Notes: generated by a model not told the origin, from the sequence alone. A DNA stretch of 16,502 nucleotides from CAZIRO01 sp964541595 (GCA_964541595.1 CAZIRO010000049.1:1-16502), one strand, 5' to 3'; positions 1 through 8,993 are shown, numbered from the stretch's first letter. Numbers and translations are program-made.

Positions 1-1
1 C

Positions 2-1204
2 GGCCGGGTGATCCCCCCCCGCCGTCCGATCATTCCGTTCATTGAAGGGGATGGCATAGGCCCGGACATCATGCGAGCCGCGCGGCTGGTGTGGGATGCG
101 GCGGTGGATCTGGCCTATCGGGGGGAACGGTCGATCGTCTGGCTGGAGACTTTCGCCGGAGAGAAGGCGGTCCAGCGTTATGGTGAACTGCTGCCACGCG
201 ACACATTTACGGCGATTCGTGCGTTTCGCGTGGCCATTAAAGGACCGTTAACAACGCCGGTCGGCGGTGGATACCGTAGCCTCAATGTGACGTTGCGCCA
301 GGTGCTGGACCTGTATGCGTGTGTCCGACCGGTACGACACTTCGAGGGCGTGCCTTCACCGGTGCGGCATCCGGAAAAACTCAATGTGGTCATCTTTCGG
401 GAAAACACGGAAGACGTCTACGCGGGGATTGAGTGGCCCAAAGGCAGTCCCGAAGTCGAACGGTTGCGTCAATTCCTGGACGCCACGTTCGGCGTGCGCA
501 TCCGTCCGGACAGCGGGATCGGGATCAAACCGATTTCGGAATTCGGAACGAAGCGACTTGTGCGCAAGGCGATCCAGTACGCGCTGGATCGACGACGGCG
601 CAGTGTCACCCTCGTGCACAAGGGAAATATCATGAAATATACGGAGGGTGCGTTTCGTGATTGGGGATACGAGGTCGCCCGAACGGAATTTGCCGACGTG
701 ACAGTGACGGAACAGGAACTGTACGAACGGTATGCCGGCGTGCTTCCGGAGGGTAAAATCCTTATCAAGGACCGGATCGCCGACGCCATGTTCCAGCAGG
801 TGTTACTCCGCCCGGACGAATACGATGTCATCGCGACACCGAACCTGAACGGAGACTACCTGTCGGACGCCTGTGCCGCCCAGGTCGGCGGACTGGGAAT
901 CGCACCCGGTGCCAATGTAGGGGACGAGATTGCCCTGTTTGAACCCACGCACGGTTCAGCACCCAAATATGCCGGTCAGGACAAGGTGAACCCTTCATCA
1001 CTCATTCTTTCCGGTGTGATGATGCTTGAACACATCGGGTGGGAAGAGGCAGCGCAACTGATCATTCGCGGCATGGAAGCCACGTTTCGGGAAAAGTACG
1101 TGACCTACGATCTGGCCCGTCAGTTACACGATGCCACGCAGGTACGTACTTCAGAGTTTGCACGCCGGGTCGTTGAACATATGGAAACGATTGCCCGCGG
1201 GTAA
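2..1204 (+). CDS. icd: NADP-dependent isocitrate dehydrogenase, 5' end missing
   Basis: Converts isocitrate to 2-oxoglutarate with NADP+ in the cytoplasmic TCA cycle. The frame is open to the left edge. The first in-frame GTG (position 8) lies just before PIIPFIEGDGIGPDI, which in E. coli Icd comes after about 28 residues, so the true start is almost certainly upstream of the window. Counting from position 8, RSLNVTLRQ carries the substrate-loop serine (S91, equivalent to E. coli Ser113). The segments VIFRENTEDVYAGIEW, VHKGNIMKYTEGAF and NLNGDYLSDACAAQVGG carry the known isocitrate/Mg ligands. The coenzyme signature HGSAPKYAGQDKVNP (Lys-Tyr pair) and the C-terminal YDLAR (Tyr and Arg matching E. 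coli Tyr391 and Arg395) indicate NADP rather than NAD specificity. It ends in TAA. The kinase gene follows 34-49 bp downstream on the same strand. The identification is very secure; only the start is missing. Confidence 0.96.
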   Translation, partial: GRVIPPRRPIIPFIEGDGIGPDIMRAARLVWDAAVDLAYRGERSIVWLETFAGEKAVQRYGELLPRDTFTAIRAFRVAIKGPLTTPVGGGYRSLNVTLRQVLDLYACVRPVRHFEGVPSPVRHPEKLNVVIFRENTEDVYAGIEWPKGSPEVERLRQFLDATFGVRIRPDSGIGIKPISEFGTKRLVRKAIQYALDRRRRSVTLVHKGNIMKYTEGAFRDWGYEVARTEFADVTVTEQELYERYAGVLPEGKILIKDRIADAMFQQVLLRPDEYDVIATPNLNGDYLSDACAAQVGGLGIAPGANVGDEIALFEPTHGSAPKYAGQDKVNPSSLILSGVMMLEHIGWEEAAQLIIRGMEATFREKYVTYDLARQLHDATQVRTSEFARRVVEHMETIARG

Positions 1205-1238
1205 CGGCATGGACCGGATTCTGCGGGGATCGGCGTGA

Positions 1239-4200
1239 ATGGAAAGGGGGGCGATGTCGGCGGAAACCGTTTGTCCCCGCTGTAATCAACGTCTTCCGGC
1301 CGGGGTGTCGATCTGCCCGTTTTGCGATACTGCCAGTACCGGGGCCGTAACTCCGGCTCCGGATCTTCCCAGGGTCCATGATCTGCGTCCGCTGTGCCGT
1401 CTGGGCTCGGGCGGCATGGGCGAGGTCTGCCTCTATGTGGATGAACATCTACGACGACTGGTCGCGGTCAAGGTGCTGGCGCCCGATCTGGTCCTGGACG
1501 ATCGTGCGCGCGCCCGGTTTATGCGGGAAGCGCGTGCCATGGCCATGCTTGACCACCCGCACATCGTTCAGATTTATGAGTTCACCACGACATCCGATCA
1601 CCGTCCCTGTTTTATTATGGAGTTTGTTCCGGGCGGTACCCTGCGCCAGCGATTGAAATCCGGTCCACTGCCCCTGATGGAAGCCCTGCGCATTGTGTTG
1701 CAGATCATCGACGCCCTGGACTTCGCCTGGCAGAAACACATCGTACACCGCGATATCAAGCCGTCCAATATCCTGCTGGACGCCCGGAATAATGTCAAAG
1801 TGGCGGATTTCGGACTGGCCAAACCTGTGGATATCGATACTGCGGTATCCCTGACGTCGGAGGCCATACTCGGCACACCGTACTATATGGCCCCGGAACA
1901 GGCACGCGGCCGGAAGGTGGATTTCCGGGCGGACATCTACGCGCTGGGCATTGTGCTGTACGAGATGCTGACCGGACACCGTCCGTTTGCCGGGCAAACC
2001 CCGATGGACGTCATTGAGCAGCATCTGCATACCGAGGTTCCGGACGTTCGGACACTCCGACCGGAGTTGCCCGCGGAGGTCGCACATCTGATCCGCTGGA
2101 TGACAGCCAAAGACCCGGAACAGCGGCCCGCATCGTATGCGGAACTTCGTCGGGCGGTGGAGGCACTGCTTGCGGGGCAACCGACCGATGTGCCCACCGC
2201 GGTGGTTCGGTCCCGTCCCGTTCTGCGCCCGTTGATCTGGGTGGGGGTGCTGCTGTGTTTTCTGGGAGTATGGTTCTGGTTCCGTGGGATGCGGTCGCAC
2301 CCCCCGCTTCAGCGCACCGGGTTTGTCATTGCAGTGGCGCCGTTTTCGGGTCCGGATCCGGAGTCCCAGCGCGAGGGCCGCATTGTTGCGGCCATGATCG
2401 AAGACGCCGTGCGCAGGGAGTTTCCGAACGCGCCGGTCCTCGGGATCGAAACCACCGGGACCGCCATACGTACGCCGGAAGAGGCGCGCAGGTTGGGCGA
2501 ACGTCTGGGAGCAACCGTGGTGATCTGGGGAGAGACCCTGGTGCTCGCCGGAGAAACGGAAATCCGCCCGGCATTCACACTGATCCCACCGGCCAAACGG
2601 GACACCCGTTCGACGCCGCTGCAGGAGGTGCTGTCCGAAGGAGTGCTGCTCGCCGAATTGCAACGGTATATGGCCGGGTTCATCGAACCGGTCGTGATCA
2701 CCCCGGTTCCCGGTCAGACGATCGCCATGCATCGGATGAAGGCACGTGAAATCGGACAGATGGTGCGTCTACTGGCCGGTGCACATGCCCTGTTTTATGC
2801 GCAGCAGCCGGAGCGGGCGCTGGCCCTGTTGCGTCGGGCACCCCCCAGTCCGGAACGGTGGTGGCTCGAAGCCGAAGCGCTGGTCGCGCTCCGCCGAGCG
2901 GAAGAAGCACGGCAGCGTCTGTTGGAGATCCTGCGCGTCCGGCCACAGGACGCCCAGGTGTACGCTCGACTCGGGGATGTGGCATTGCTGGCAAATGACT
3001 GGTCTGCGGCAATGCAGGCGTTCTCGGCGGCGGCAGACCGGGGAACGTACTGGTATGCCACCCAGGGGATTGCCTACCGGGATCGGTTGATCGTGCCGGA
3101 ACGGTACCGCAGTCGTCATTTGACCGGCGGACAGCTTCTGGATACGGCTTATCTCCTTGCCATCGAGCCGGCAACCGGTCGGGTGGTCCAACGGTGGTAC
3201 GTGGGTATGCGACCGCGCCGGTTTCATATCGAGGGGGACACCCTGGTCGTCGAGGGCTGGTCCACCCGGCACGCGCAGCACATCACCGTTCTTCGGTATC
3301 GCGATGGCCGATGGTATGGTCCCCTGGATTTCGGGGACTTCCTGTTGCGCCTGCAGTCCATGCGGTGTGGCTGGCAACTGGTCGACAACCTGATCGATCC
3401 CCTGCTCGGACCGGGTGCGGACCTGCATATTCGTCTGCAGCCGACCCGTCGCCCGGATCCCGAACTGCCGACCGATCTCGATACACTGATCGCGGCACTG
3501 CGCCGGGCGATCGCGCGGGATCCGACGCAGCCGTGGTACCGGTTTTTCCTGGGACAGGCGCTCTGGCAGCGGGGACGATATGCGGAAGCGCAAAACGTCT
3601 GGGATACGATCGTCCGCCGGGACTATCCGGGTGTCCCCTACTGGGAATTCGCCTATATGGCACGGTTGTTTGAACAGTTTGACCATCCCCGCTGGGCGGA
3701 CCGCATATACCGTATCGCGCTCCGTAAACGCCGTTCGATGGACTGGTGGATCCGCTGGCCGGACGATCGATTCCACGCATGGATTATGGGCATCGAACGT
3801 CTGATTCTCACCCCGTTCGATCGACTCAGTATGGCGTTGCTGGAGGATACACCACCGGCGGTCCACCGGGCGGCGCTCTGGTTACAACGCGCGCGTGAAC
3901 TGGCGGGGTATGCGCCGGAACTTGACGTCCCGATGAGTGCATTGTGGGTTCTGTCTGCCGCGAGAACCGCGCCGTCTGCGGAAGTGCATCGCCAGATGGA
4001 GTTGATGCGTACGCTGCGGCGCTCTTCGCTCTTTCCCCTGCGTATGGCCATGCTTGCGGACGTCGGGATCGTGCTCGGTCTGGCTGCCTGGTGGGTACTG
4101 GGGATGTGGGCGTTGATCGTGCTGTTGCAGCAGGTGTATTCCAAAACGTTTGCATATGTTGACGCACAGCGTCTGCAGGGGATTCGCCGGTGGCTCATGG

Positions 4201-5330
4201 CCGGGATTCTGGGCGGAATGAGTATACCGTGGCTGGGTGTTCTGGGGGTCGTCCCTGCATCGATCCCGTGGACACTGATCCTGTTCGGATTCCCGCTGCT
4301 CACGGTGGGCGTGGTTACGGTTGTGGTCTTCCGTTACGGATGGAAATGGTTGCGTGCGATCGGAGATACGGACGTGCGCGTGATGGTATGCGTACTCCTG
4401 ATCCAGTGGATCGCGTGGGGTGTCGTCATCTACGCGCGCGCCGATCTGGATCGGCATCTCTCCTGGCCGTTGCTGGTATACGACTCACCCGGAAACCCGC
4501 AGGCCGTCCGATGGGCGCGCGATACAGCGCATGCGTCCAGAGCCCATCGCTACGTTGCGGCGGTAATTTTGCATACGGCGGGATATCTGGAAGAGGCCCG
4601 TGCGCTCTATGCGTCCCTACCCGATCACCTGCGCGCCCGGCGGAATTTGAAAGCGCTCGAGCGCGGGCAAACACCTCCACCGGAGGGCATTACGCTGCGG
4701 GACCTGTTGCGTACGACCCCGAATCGATGGCAACGGATGTGGACCACACTGACGCAACTGATTTCTACCGCATGGCAGGACGTGACGCAACCGCGTCGCC
4801 GGCACCGGAATACGATCGGGTATATGCGGTCTCTGGCGACGCTGTGGGTGGTAGGGTGGTCGGGGTTCGCGCTCATCGGGGCTTCTGTGGTGGTACCGAT
4901 CGTGCGGCGTCGCCGGCACCCGGCCGTGCCCGATGCCCCTGCCGGTACACCCGCCACGGCACCGCACTGGATGTTCTGGCTACCGGGCGTGGGAGATATT
5001 CTGCAGGGGCAACGGGTCCGGGGACTCTGGATACTTTTCGGCCTCGGGGTTACCGGGTGTGCGGCGTTTTTGTTGCGCATGTACTGGATATACCCCGGAC
5101 CGTTTACGAAACAGTACGCAATGGCGTTCATCGGCCGTCACATTGTGTCCCGGGGCATTCCCGTACACGCGTTCATCCAGCACGTGCTCCCGGAGTGGAC
5201 GGTATATATCGCCGTGCTACTCGGGTGGCTGGTGCTGACACTGGGCGTCTGGGGGACAACGGTCATCGTTCACGCCATCTCCGGGCGGTCCACCGTGTCC
5301 GCGCCGTCTCACGGTTCCGCGAGTGAGTAA
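1239..5330 (+). CDS. Multi-pass membrane serine/threonine protein kinase with N-terminal zinc ribbon and TPRs
   Basis: Hanks-type (PknB-like) kinase, far longer than usual. Residues are counted from ATG 1239; ATG 1254 has an AAGGGGG just upstream and is an equally good start. A zinc ribbon (CxxC-x10-CxxC, 12-29) is followed by a complete kinase domain at about 50-313: Gly loop LGSGGMGEV, VAVK Lys78, HRD 170-172, DFG 190-192, APE 218-220. It should be catalytically active. A first membrane segment lies at about 331-349. Next comes a TolB-N/CsgG-like stretch (IAVAPFSG to LGATVVIWGE, about 362-440), then TPR-like helices (about 505-605 and 755-835). Further hydrophobic segments lie near 938-967, 985-1034 (two), 1046-1068, 1196-1220, 1262-1285 and 1320-1347. 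LPGVGDILQGQRVRG before the seventh cluster resembles the motif of TM2/DUF5683-type membrane proteins. The kinase would be cytoplasmic. The signal sensed and the substrates are unknown. Confidence 0.9.
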   Translation: MERGAMSAETVCPRCNQRLPAGVSICPFCDTASTGAVTPAPDLPRVHDLRPLCRLGSGGMGEVCLYVDEHLRRLVAVKVLAPDLVLDDRARARFMREARAMAMLDHPHIVQIYEFTTTSDHRPCFIMEFVPGGTLRQRLKSGPLPLMEALRIVLQIIDALDFAWQKHIVHRDIKPSNILLDARNNVKVADFGLAKPVDIDTAVSLTSEAILGTPYYMAPEQARGRKVDFRADIYALGIVLYEMLTGHRPFAGQTPMDVIEQHLHTEVPDVRTLRPELPAEVAHLIRWMTAKDPEQRPASYAELRRAVEALLAGQPTDVPTAVVRSRPVLRPLIWVGVLLCFLGVWFWFRGMRSHPPLQRTGFVIAVAPFSGPDPESQREGRIVAAMIEDAVRREFPNAPVLGIETTGTAIRTPEEARRLGERLGATVVIWGETLVLAGETEIRPAFTLIPPAKRDTRSTPLQEVLSEGVLLAELQRYMAGFIEPVVITPVPGQTIAMHRMKAREIGQMVRLLAGAHALFYAQQPERALALLRRAPPSPERWWLEAEALVALRRAEEARQRLLEILRVRPQDAQVYARLGDVALLANDWSAAMQAFSAAADRGTYWYATQGIAYRDRLIVPERYRSRHLTGGQLLDTAYLLAIEPATGRVVQRWYVGMRPRRFHIEGDTLVVEGWSTRHAQHITVLRYRDGRWYGPLDFGDFLLRLQSMRCGWQLVDNLIDPLLGPGADLHIRLQPTRRPDPELPTDLDTLIAALRRAIARDPTQPWYRFFLGQALWQRGRYAEAQNVWDTIVRRDYPGVPYWEFAYMARLFEQFDHPRWADRIYRIALRKRRSMDWWIRWPDDRFHAWIMGIERLILTPFDRLSMALLEDTPPAVHRAALWLQRARELAGYAPELDVPMSALWVLSAARTAPSAEVHRQMELMRTLRRSSLFPLRMAMLADVGIVLGLAAWWVLGMWALIVLLQQVYSKTFAYVDAQRLQGIRRWLMAGILGGMSIPWLGVLGVVPASIPWTLILFGFPLLTVGVVTVVVFRYGWKWLRAIGDTDVRVMVCVLLIQWIAWGVVIYARADLDRHLSWPLLVYDSPGNPQAVRWARDTAHASRAHRYVAAVILHTAGYLEEARALYASLPDHLRARRNLKALERGQTPPPEGITLRDLLRTTPNRWQRMWTTLTQLISTAWQDVTQPRRRHRNTIGYMRSLATLWVVGWSGFALIGASVVVPIVRRRRHPAVPDAPAGTPATAPHWMFWLPGVGDILQGQRVRGLWILFGLGVTGCAAFLLRMYWIYPGPFTKQYAMAFIGRHIVSRGIPVHAFIQHVLPEWTVYIAVLLGWLVLTLGVWGTTVIVHAISGRSTVSAPSHGSASE

Positions 5331-6436
5331 ATGGTATCCGCGATCGTCCGCGCCGTTCGTTCCCACGTGAACCGGGTGCGTAGCGAATGTACAACGTGCG
5401 TGGGCGGTGGAGAAATGCCCGCGCGCAGGGCGTCGACCAGAGCGGCAACATCCAGCGGAATCCGATAGACTGCGTTCCCGTAAATTTCTCGAAAAACGGG
5501 AATATCACTCACGATCACCGGTTTCCCCAGCACCAGTGCTTCGAGTACCGGCAGCCCGAATCCCTCGTATGCAGAGAGGTACAGGACCCCGTCACACGCG
5601 TGATAGAATGCGTGCACGACCGGTTCCGGCTGGTATCCCAGGAAGTGTACGGTTGACTCCAGACCGCGTGTGCGTATGATGCGGCGGACGTCGATGCGTG
5701 GTGTCGTTCGGTTCGCACCGATCCATACCAGCGTGGGGGGATCCGTGCGTTGACGCGCCATGTGCACCCACGCGTCCAGAACCAGTTCGGGTTGCCGTCG
5801 CTGGAATATCGCGCCCACAGTCAACCACATCGGTCGATCTTCGGGCAGACCGAAACGTGTACACAGCGTTTCCCGAGACCATCGGGGTGGCCGGATCAGC
5901 CGGGGATCCCACCCCTCATATGTGATGACGATCCTGTCCGATGGAATTCGCAACGCAGTCGTCACCTCTTCGGCAACGGTAGCGCTGGGGACGAGTATCC
6001 GTGCGGCTTCTTCCACCGAACGGCGTATCGCCCACTGGAGTATCCGCCGTTTGCGGCGCGGGAACCATTCTGGATGGTGCCACATCGCGAGATCGTGCAG
6101 AATGACCAGGCGGCAGTGCGGGACGGCCAGCGGGACGGTATAGTTGGGCGCCAGATAGATCCCCGGGGGCTGGCGTCGTAACCAGGCGCGCACCCGCAGT
6201 TGTTGCCACAGGAGAAACGATGCGCGTGGAAATGCCAGTCGCATCACCGGATAGGCGGCGGTGAGGTGTGTCCACGGTTCGGTCAATCCCCTGTGGATCA
6301 ACAGGATTTTCTGCGCATTGGGCCACCAGTTCCGTGCGGCCCATACCTGTAGCACGTTTCCCAGATACCGTCCGACACCGGTCGGTGTGTGTTCCAGAAC
6401 AAATCCTTCGACCCATACCGTCCGTCGGTCACGCAT
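5309..6436 (-). CDS. Glycosyltransferase, GT4-type (group 1) family
   Basis: GT-B fold retaining glycosyltransferase of about 375 aa, likely transferring a sugar from a nucleotide donor to a polysaccharide or lipid-linked acceptor at the inner membrane; donor and acceptor cannot be read from sequence. Counting from ATG 6436, the N-domain has TGVGRY (19-24, acceptor-side Gly loop) and LHD (113-115). The C-domain has WLTVGAIFQRRQPELVLDAW (donor-phosphate region) and the EX7E motif YEGFGLPVLEAL (Glu291, Glu299), followed by GKPVIVSDIPVFREI. No transmembrane segment is visible. I prefer ATG 6436: it sits 19 nt after the preceding gene's stop with a GGGAG about 12 nt upstream. An in-frame GTG at 6472 would overlap that gene. 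It is the last gene of a three-gene minus-strand unit, and its 3' end overlaps the kinase 3' end tail-to-tail by 22 bp. Confidence 0.9.
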   Translation of the reverse strand: MRDRRTVWVEGFVLEHTPTGVGRYLGNVLQVWAARNWWPNAQKILLIHRGLTEPWTHLTAAYPVMRLAFPRASFLLWQQLRVRAWLRRQPPGIYLAPNYTVPLAVPHCRLVILHDLAMWHHPEWFPRRKRRILQWAIRRSVEEAARILVPSATVAEEVTTALRIPSDRIVITYEGWDPRLIRPPRWSRETLCTRFGLPEDRPMWLTVGAIFQRRQPELVLDAWVHMARQRTDPPTLVWIGANRTTPRIDVRRIIRTRGLESTVHFLGYQPEPVVHAFYHACDGVLYLSAYEGFGLPVLEALVLGKPVIVSDIPVFREIYGNAVYRIPLDVAALVDALRAGISPPPTHVVHSLRTRFTWERTARTIADTIYSLAEP

Positions 6437-6455
6437 CGTATCGGTGTGCTCCCGC

Positions 6456-7187
6456 TCAGTCCACAATGGCACTGGGCGACGGGGTCCAGGTGGCGCGATG
6501 GCGCAGCGGATTCACCCAGAGTCCGGTAAAAGGCATCAGGGCCTGGTACCAGGCGGCTGCCAGCACACGTTTGGTTTCATGCGCGTGCAGCCTTTCCCGC
6601 AGCAGCCTCCGTACGACAGGGGCAACGACCCAGCGCGCGTGCTCACGGACCGCGATGTCCCGCAATAGCGGGTTGATCTCTCCACGGATATGACGTTGAT
6701 AGGATACAGAAGTCAAACGCCCATGCGCATCCACTTCCGCGGGGATGGCACTGATGAGGACCACCACGGGCTGGCCTTCGGGATTGACCCAGGTGCGCAC
6801 CAGACGAACGAGTTGCTGAACCGCCACGAAGAACCGGACTTTGCCATAACCGCCGCGCACAACGTCGTGGGTGCCCACCATGAGGATCACCGCGTCCGGG
6901 TGGAATGCCGCCAGTCGATCATAGGCGTTCTTGACATACTGCAACACGTCATACGCACGGTGACCGGTGCGGCCCTCGTTGAGTATGCGGGTGGGGTAAG
7001 CCTGACTCTGAAAGAGCGTCCACAGGTAGTACGGTACCCCGGACGCAACCCAGTCGTCTCCGATACAAACGATGCGAAAGGGGCGACTCGGTCGTGCAAA
7101 CAGTCCAGACAGTCCGGCCAGACCGATCCACGTCACGGTCACGAGTACGATCAACCGCACGGTTAACGGCATCGAGGGGGGATGCAT
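6456..7187 (-). CDS. Membrane-anchored SGNH/GDSL-fold protein with Asp in place of the nucleophile Ser
   Basis: 243 aa. An N-terminal hydrophobic helix (about 9-30, after MHPPSMPLTVR) is a signal anchor or uncleaved signal, placing the rest outside the cytoplasm. The SGNH blocks can be traced. Block I is VCIGDDWVASG (41-50 region), where family members have GDS, so the nucleophile position is Asp45. Block II is NEGRTGHRAYD, with the usual Asn70 and Gly75. Block III is MVGTHDV, with His107 where GxND has Asn. Block V is ERLH (Glu198, His201) in place of DxxH. The overall fold is therefore SGNH-like, but three of the four signature positions are altered, so esterase or acyltransferase activity is doubtful. 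The start has GGAAGGGA just upstream and lies 24 nt after the acyl-CoA dehydrogenase stop. The glycosyltransferase follows directly, which may point to glycan modification or binding, but this is inference. Confidence 0.78.
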   Translation of the reverse strand: MHPPSMPLTVRLIVLVTVTWIGLAGLSGLFARPSRPFRIVCIGDDWVASGVPYYLWTLFQSQAYPTRILNEGRTGHRAYDVLQYVKNAYDRLAAFHPDAVILMVGTHDVVRGGYGKVRFFVAVQQLVRLVRTWVNPEGQPVVVLISAIPAEVDAHGRLTSVSYQRHIRGEINPLLRDIAVREHARWVVAPVVRRLLRERLHAHETKRVLAAAWYQALMPFTGLWVNPLRHRATWTPSPSAIVD

Positions 7188-7211
7188 GGTCCCTTCCGCG
7201 ACGTCCCGGGA

Positions 7212-8993
7212 TTATACCGGTGCGAACGGATAACGTCTGTGCGCAAGCGCGGCCCGTGCCAGACGCCGGCGAGCGGCGATGGCAGGCAGGGGTTCCGCCC
7301 AGTGGTATTTGCGCAGTGCGCCCCACAATGCCCGCATTTCGTCCCCCTCGGCAAGCAAAGGTACGGCTTCCCGTATATAGCCATCGACCCGGCTCCAGAC
7401 GTCCTGCGCGAATACGGTGACGACATCCCGCTCGTGCTGCATATCCTGTTTGCGTTCGGCGAGCTTCATGGCCCGCATGAGCGCACTTTCCAGCGCATAA
7501 ATGTCCATCGCGAGGTCACTGAGAATGAAGACGATCTCCTGCTGTTGCATGATGTCGGTAAGGAACCGTTCGTACGCCTTACCCGCCAGGATCAGATAGA
7601 TCTTGCGCAGTTGCGTCAACATCGCCCGCTCCCGTGCCCATGGACGGGTGTCCACCCCCGGCCGGAGCGGCATGAGGACGTCTTTCTGCACCTCGGCGAT
7701 CGCGCGCATGAGATCCAGTTGACCCTTCTGAGCCTTGCGGAGCACCATACCGGTGATCACCAGCCGATTGATCTCGTTCGTACCCTCAAAAATGCGGTTG
7801 ATGCGGGCATCGCGATACGCACGTTCCGGCGGGTATTCCGCACTGTAACCGTAACCGCCATAGATCTGTACACATTCGTCCACAACATAGTCCAGGAATT
7901 CACTGAGCATGACTTTCACAATGGAACACTCCACCGCGTAGTCCTCAATGCGTTTGAGGATGTCCATCGGATCGTCAAACGAAGTGCCCTCAAGTGCGCG
8001 GTCCAGTATGCCCGCCGTGCGGTAAACAAGCGCTTCGCCCACCCATGACCGTACGACCATCTCCGCGAGTTTGTGTTGAATCGCCCCGAATTCGCCGATG
8101 GGTCGTCCGAACTGACGACGTTCGGCCGCATACTGCGCAGCCAACTGGACCAGTGCCTTGCATCCGCCCAGGCAGGACGCGCCCAGACGGTATCGCCCCA
8201 GATTGAGGATGTTGAGTGCGATCTTGTGGCCAATACCGGGTTCTCCGAGGAGATTGTCCGTGGGCACCCGCGCGTTTTCGAGCATGAGCGCGCAGGTGCT
8301 CGATCCCTTGATACCCATTTTCTTCTCTTCTTTGCCAACGGTCACACCGGGAAAGTTGCGTTCCACGATAAATGCGGACATTTTTTCACCGTCGATCTTC
8401 GCAAACACGATGAAGATGTCCGCGAATCCCGCGTTGGTGATCCAGATCTTGTTCCCGTTCAGGATGTAGTACTGTCCGTCTTCGGAACGCACGGCCGTCG
8501 TTCGCCCGGCAAGTGCGTCCGATCCGGCCTCCGGTTCCGTCAACGCGTATGCGCACAGCAGTTCTCCTTTGGCGATGCGGGGGAGGTAACGCTGTCGCTG
8601 TGCTTCGTTTCCGAAATACACGATAGGAAGACTGCCGATCCCGGTATGCCCGCCGAAGGATACGGCAAATGAGGCGTACTTGCCGATGGCTTCCGACACG
8701 ATCGCGCTGCTGACCTTGTCCAGTCCCAGACCGCCGTACTTCTCCGGGATATCGACGGCGAGCAGCCCGAGATCTCCGCATTTGCGTAAGAGCATTCGCG
8801 TCAGATCGAGATCGAGTTGCTCCAGACGTTCGATGTTCGGCAACACTTCCCGTTCGACAAACGCATTGGCCGTGTCCCGAATCATCCGGTGTTCTTCCGT
8901 GAAGTCTTCCGGGATAAACACCTGGTCCGGTGGGGTTTCCTCAATGAGGAACTGCGCACCGTGCGGAACGGTGGGTTTCATTTCGACGGTCAT
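7212..8993 (-). CDS. Long-chain-type acyl-CoA dehydrogenase (FadE/YusJ-like, about 590 aa)
   Basis: FAD-dependent oxidation of acyl-CoA to trans-2-enoyl-CoA, the first step of beta-oxidation; electrons normally pass to ETF. At 593 aa it is longer than the 380-aa short/medium-chain enzymes. It matches the VLCAD/ACAD9-like and Bacillus FadE size class, including an N-terminal extension (FLIEETPPDQVFIPEDFTEEH) like that of Bacillus FadE and an extra helical C-terminal domain (about 420-593). The flavin/substrate signature YALTEPEAGSD is at 149-159. The second signature runs from QIYGGYGYSAEYPPE to the catalytic-base segment IFEGTNEINR (Glu403). ERRQFGRPIGEFGAIQHKLAEM is the typical FAD-contacting helix. 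The start is well supported: AAGGAGG lies 5 nt before ATG 8993. It is the first gene of the minus-strand unit with the SGNH protein and the glycosyltransferase. Substrate chain length is inferred from family only. Confidence 0.94.
   Translation of the reverse strand: MTVEMKPTVPHGAQFLIEETPPDQVFIPEDFTEEHRMIRDTANAFVEREVLPNIERLEQLDLDLTRMLLRKCGDLGLLAVDIPEKYGGLGLDKVSSAIVSEAIGKYASFAVSFGGHTGIGSLPIVYFGNEAQRQRYLPRIAKGELLCAYALTEPEAGSDALAGRTTAVRSEDGQYYILNGNKIWITNAGFADIFIVFAKIDGEKMSAFIVERNFPGVTVGKEEKKMGIKGSSTCALMLENARVPTDNLLGEPGIGHKIALNILNLGRYRLGASCLGGCKALVQLAAQYAAERRQFGRPIGEFGAIQHKLAEMVVRSWVGEALVYRTAGILDRALEGTSFDDPMDILKRIEDYAVECSIVKVMLSEFLDYVVDECVQIYGGYGYSAEYPPERAYRDARINRIFEGTNEINRLVITGMVLRKAQKGQLDLMRAIAEVQKDVLMPLRPGVDTRPWARERAMLTQLRKIYLILAGKAYERFLTDIMQQQEIVFILSDLAMDIYALESALMRAMKLAERKQDMQHERDVVTVFAQDVWSRVDGYIREAVPLLAEGDEMRALWGALRKYHWAEPLPAIAARRRLARAALAHRRYPFAPV

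Noticed and set aside
278..280. Regulation of isocitrate dehydrogenase Ser91 by the neighbouring kinase
   Set aside because: The serine equivalent to the AceK target is present, but the neighbour is a Hanks-type membrane kinase unrelated to AceK; adjacency alone is not evidence.
1449..2732. Long open frame on the minus strand inside the kinase gene (427 codons)
   Set aside because: Antisense to a clear kinase domain with all motifs intact. Its translation is rich in Gly, Arg, His and Gln without family features; it is a by-product of GC-rich codon usage.
4793..4920. Repeated GCGTCGCCGGCACC 14-mer in the kinase gene
   Set aside because: Both copies encode Arg/His-rich loops flanking a membrane segment in different contexts; best explained by codon bias rather than a functional repeat.
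4190..5326. 378-codon plus-strand frame inside the kinase 3' part
   Set aside because: Out of frame with the membrane region; its translation is Arg/Gly-rich with no domain, while the kinase frame gives well-formed hydrophobic segments.
7182..8048. 288-codon plus-strand frame opposite the acyl-CoA dehydrogenase gene
   Set aside because: Lies antisense to the conserved dehydrogenase and runs through the SGNH start; no motif.
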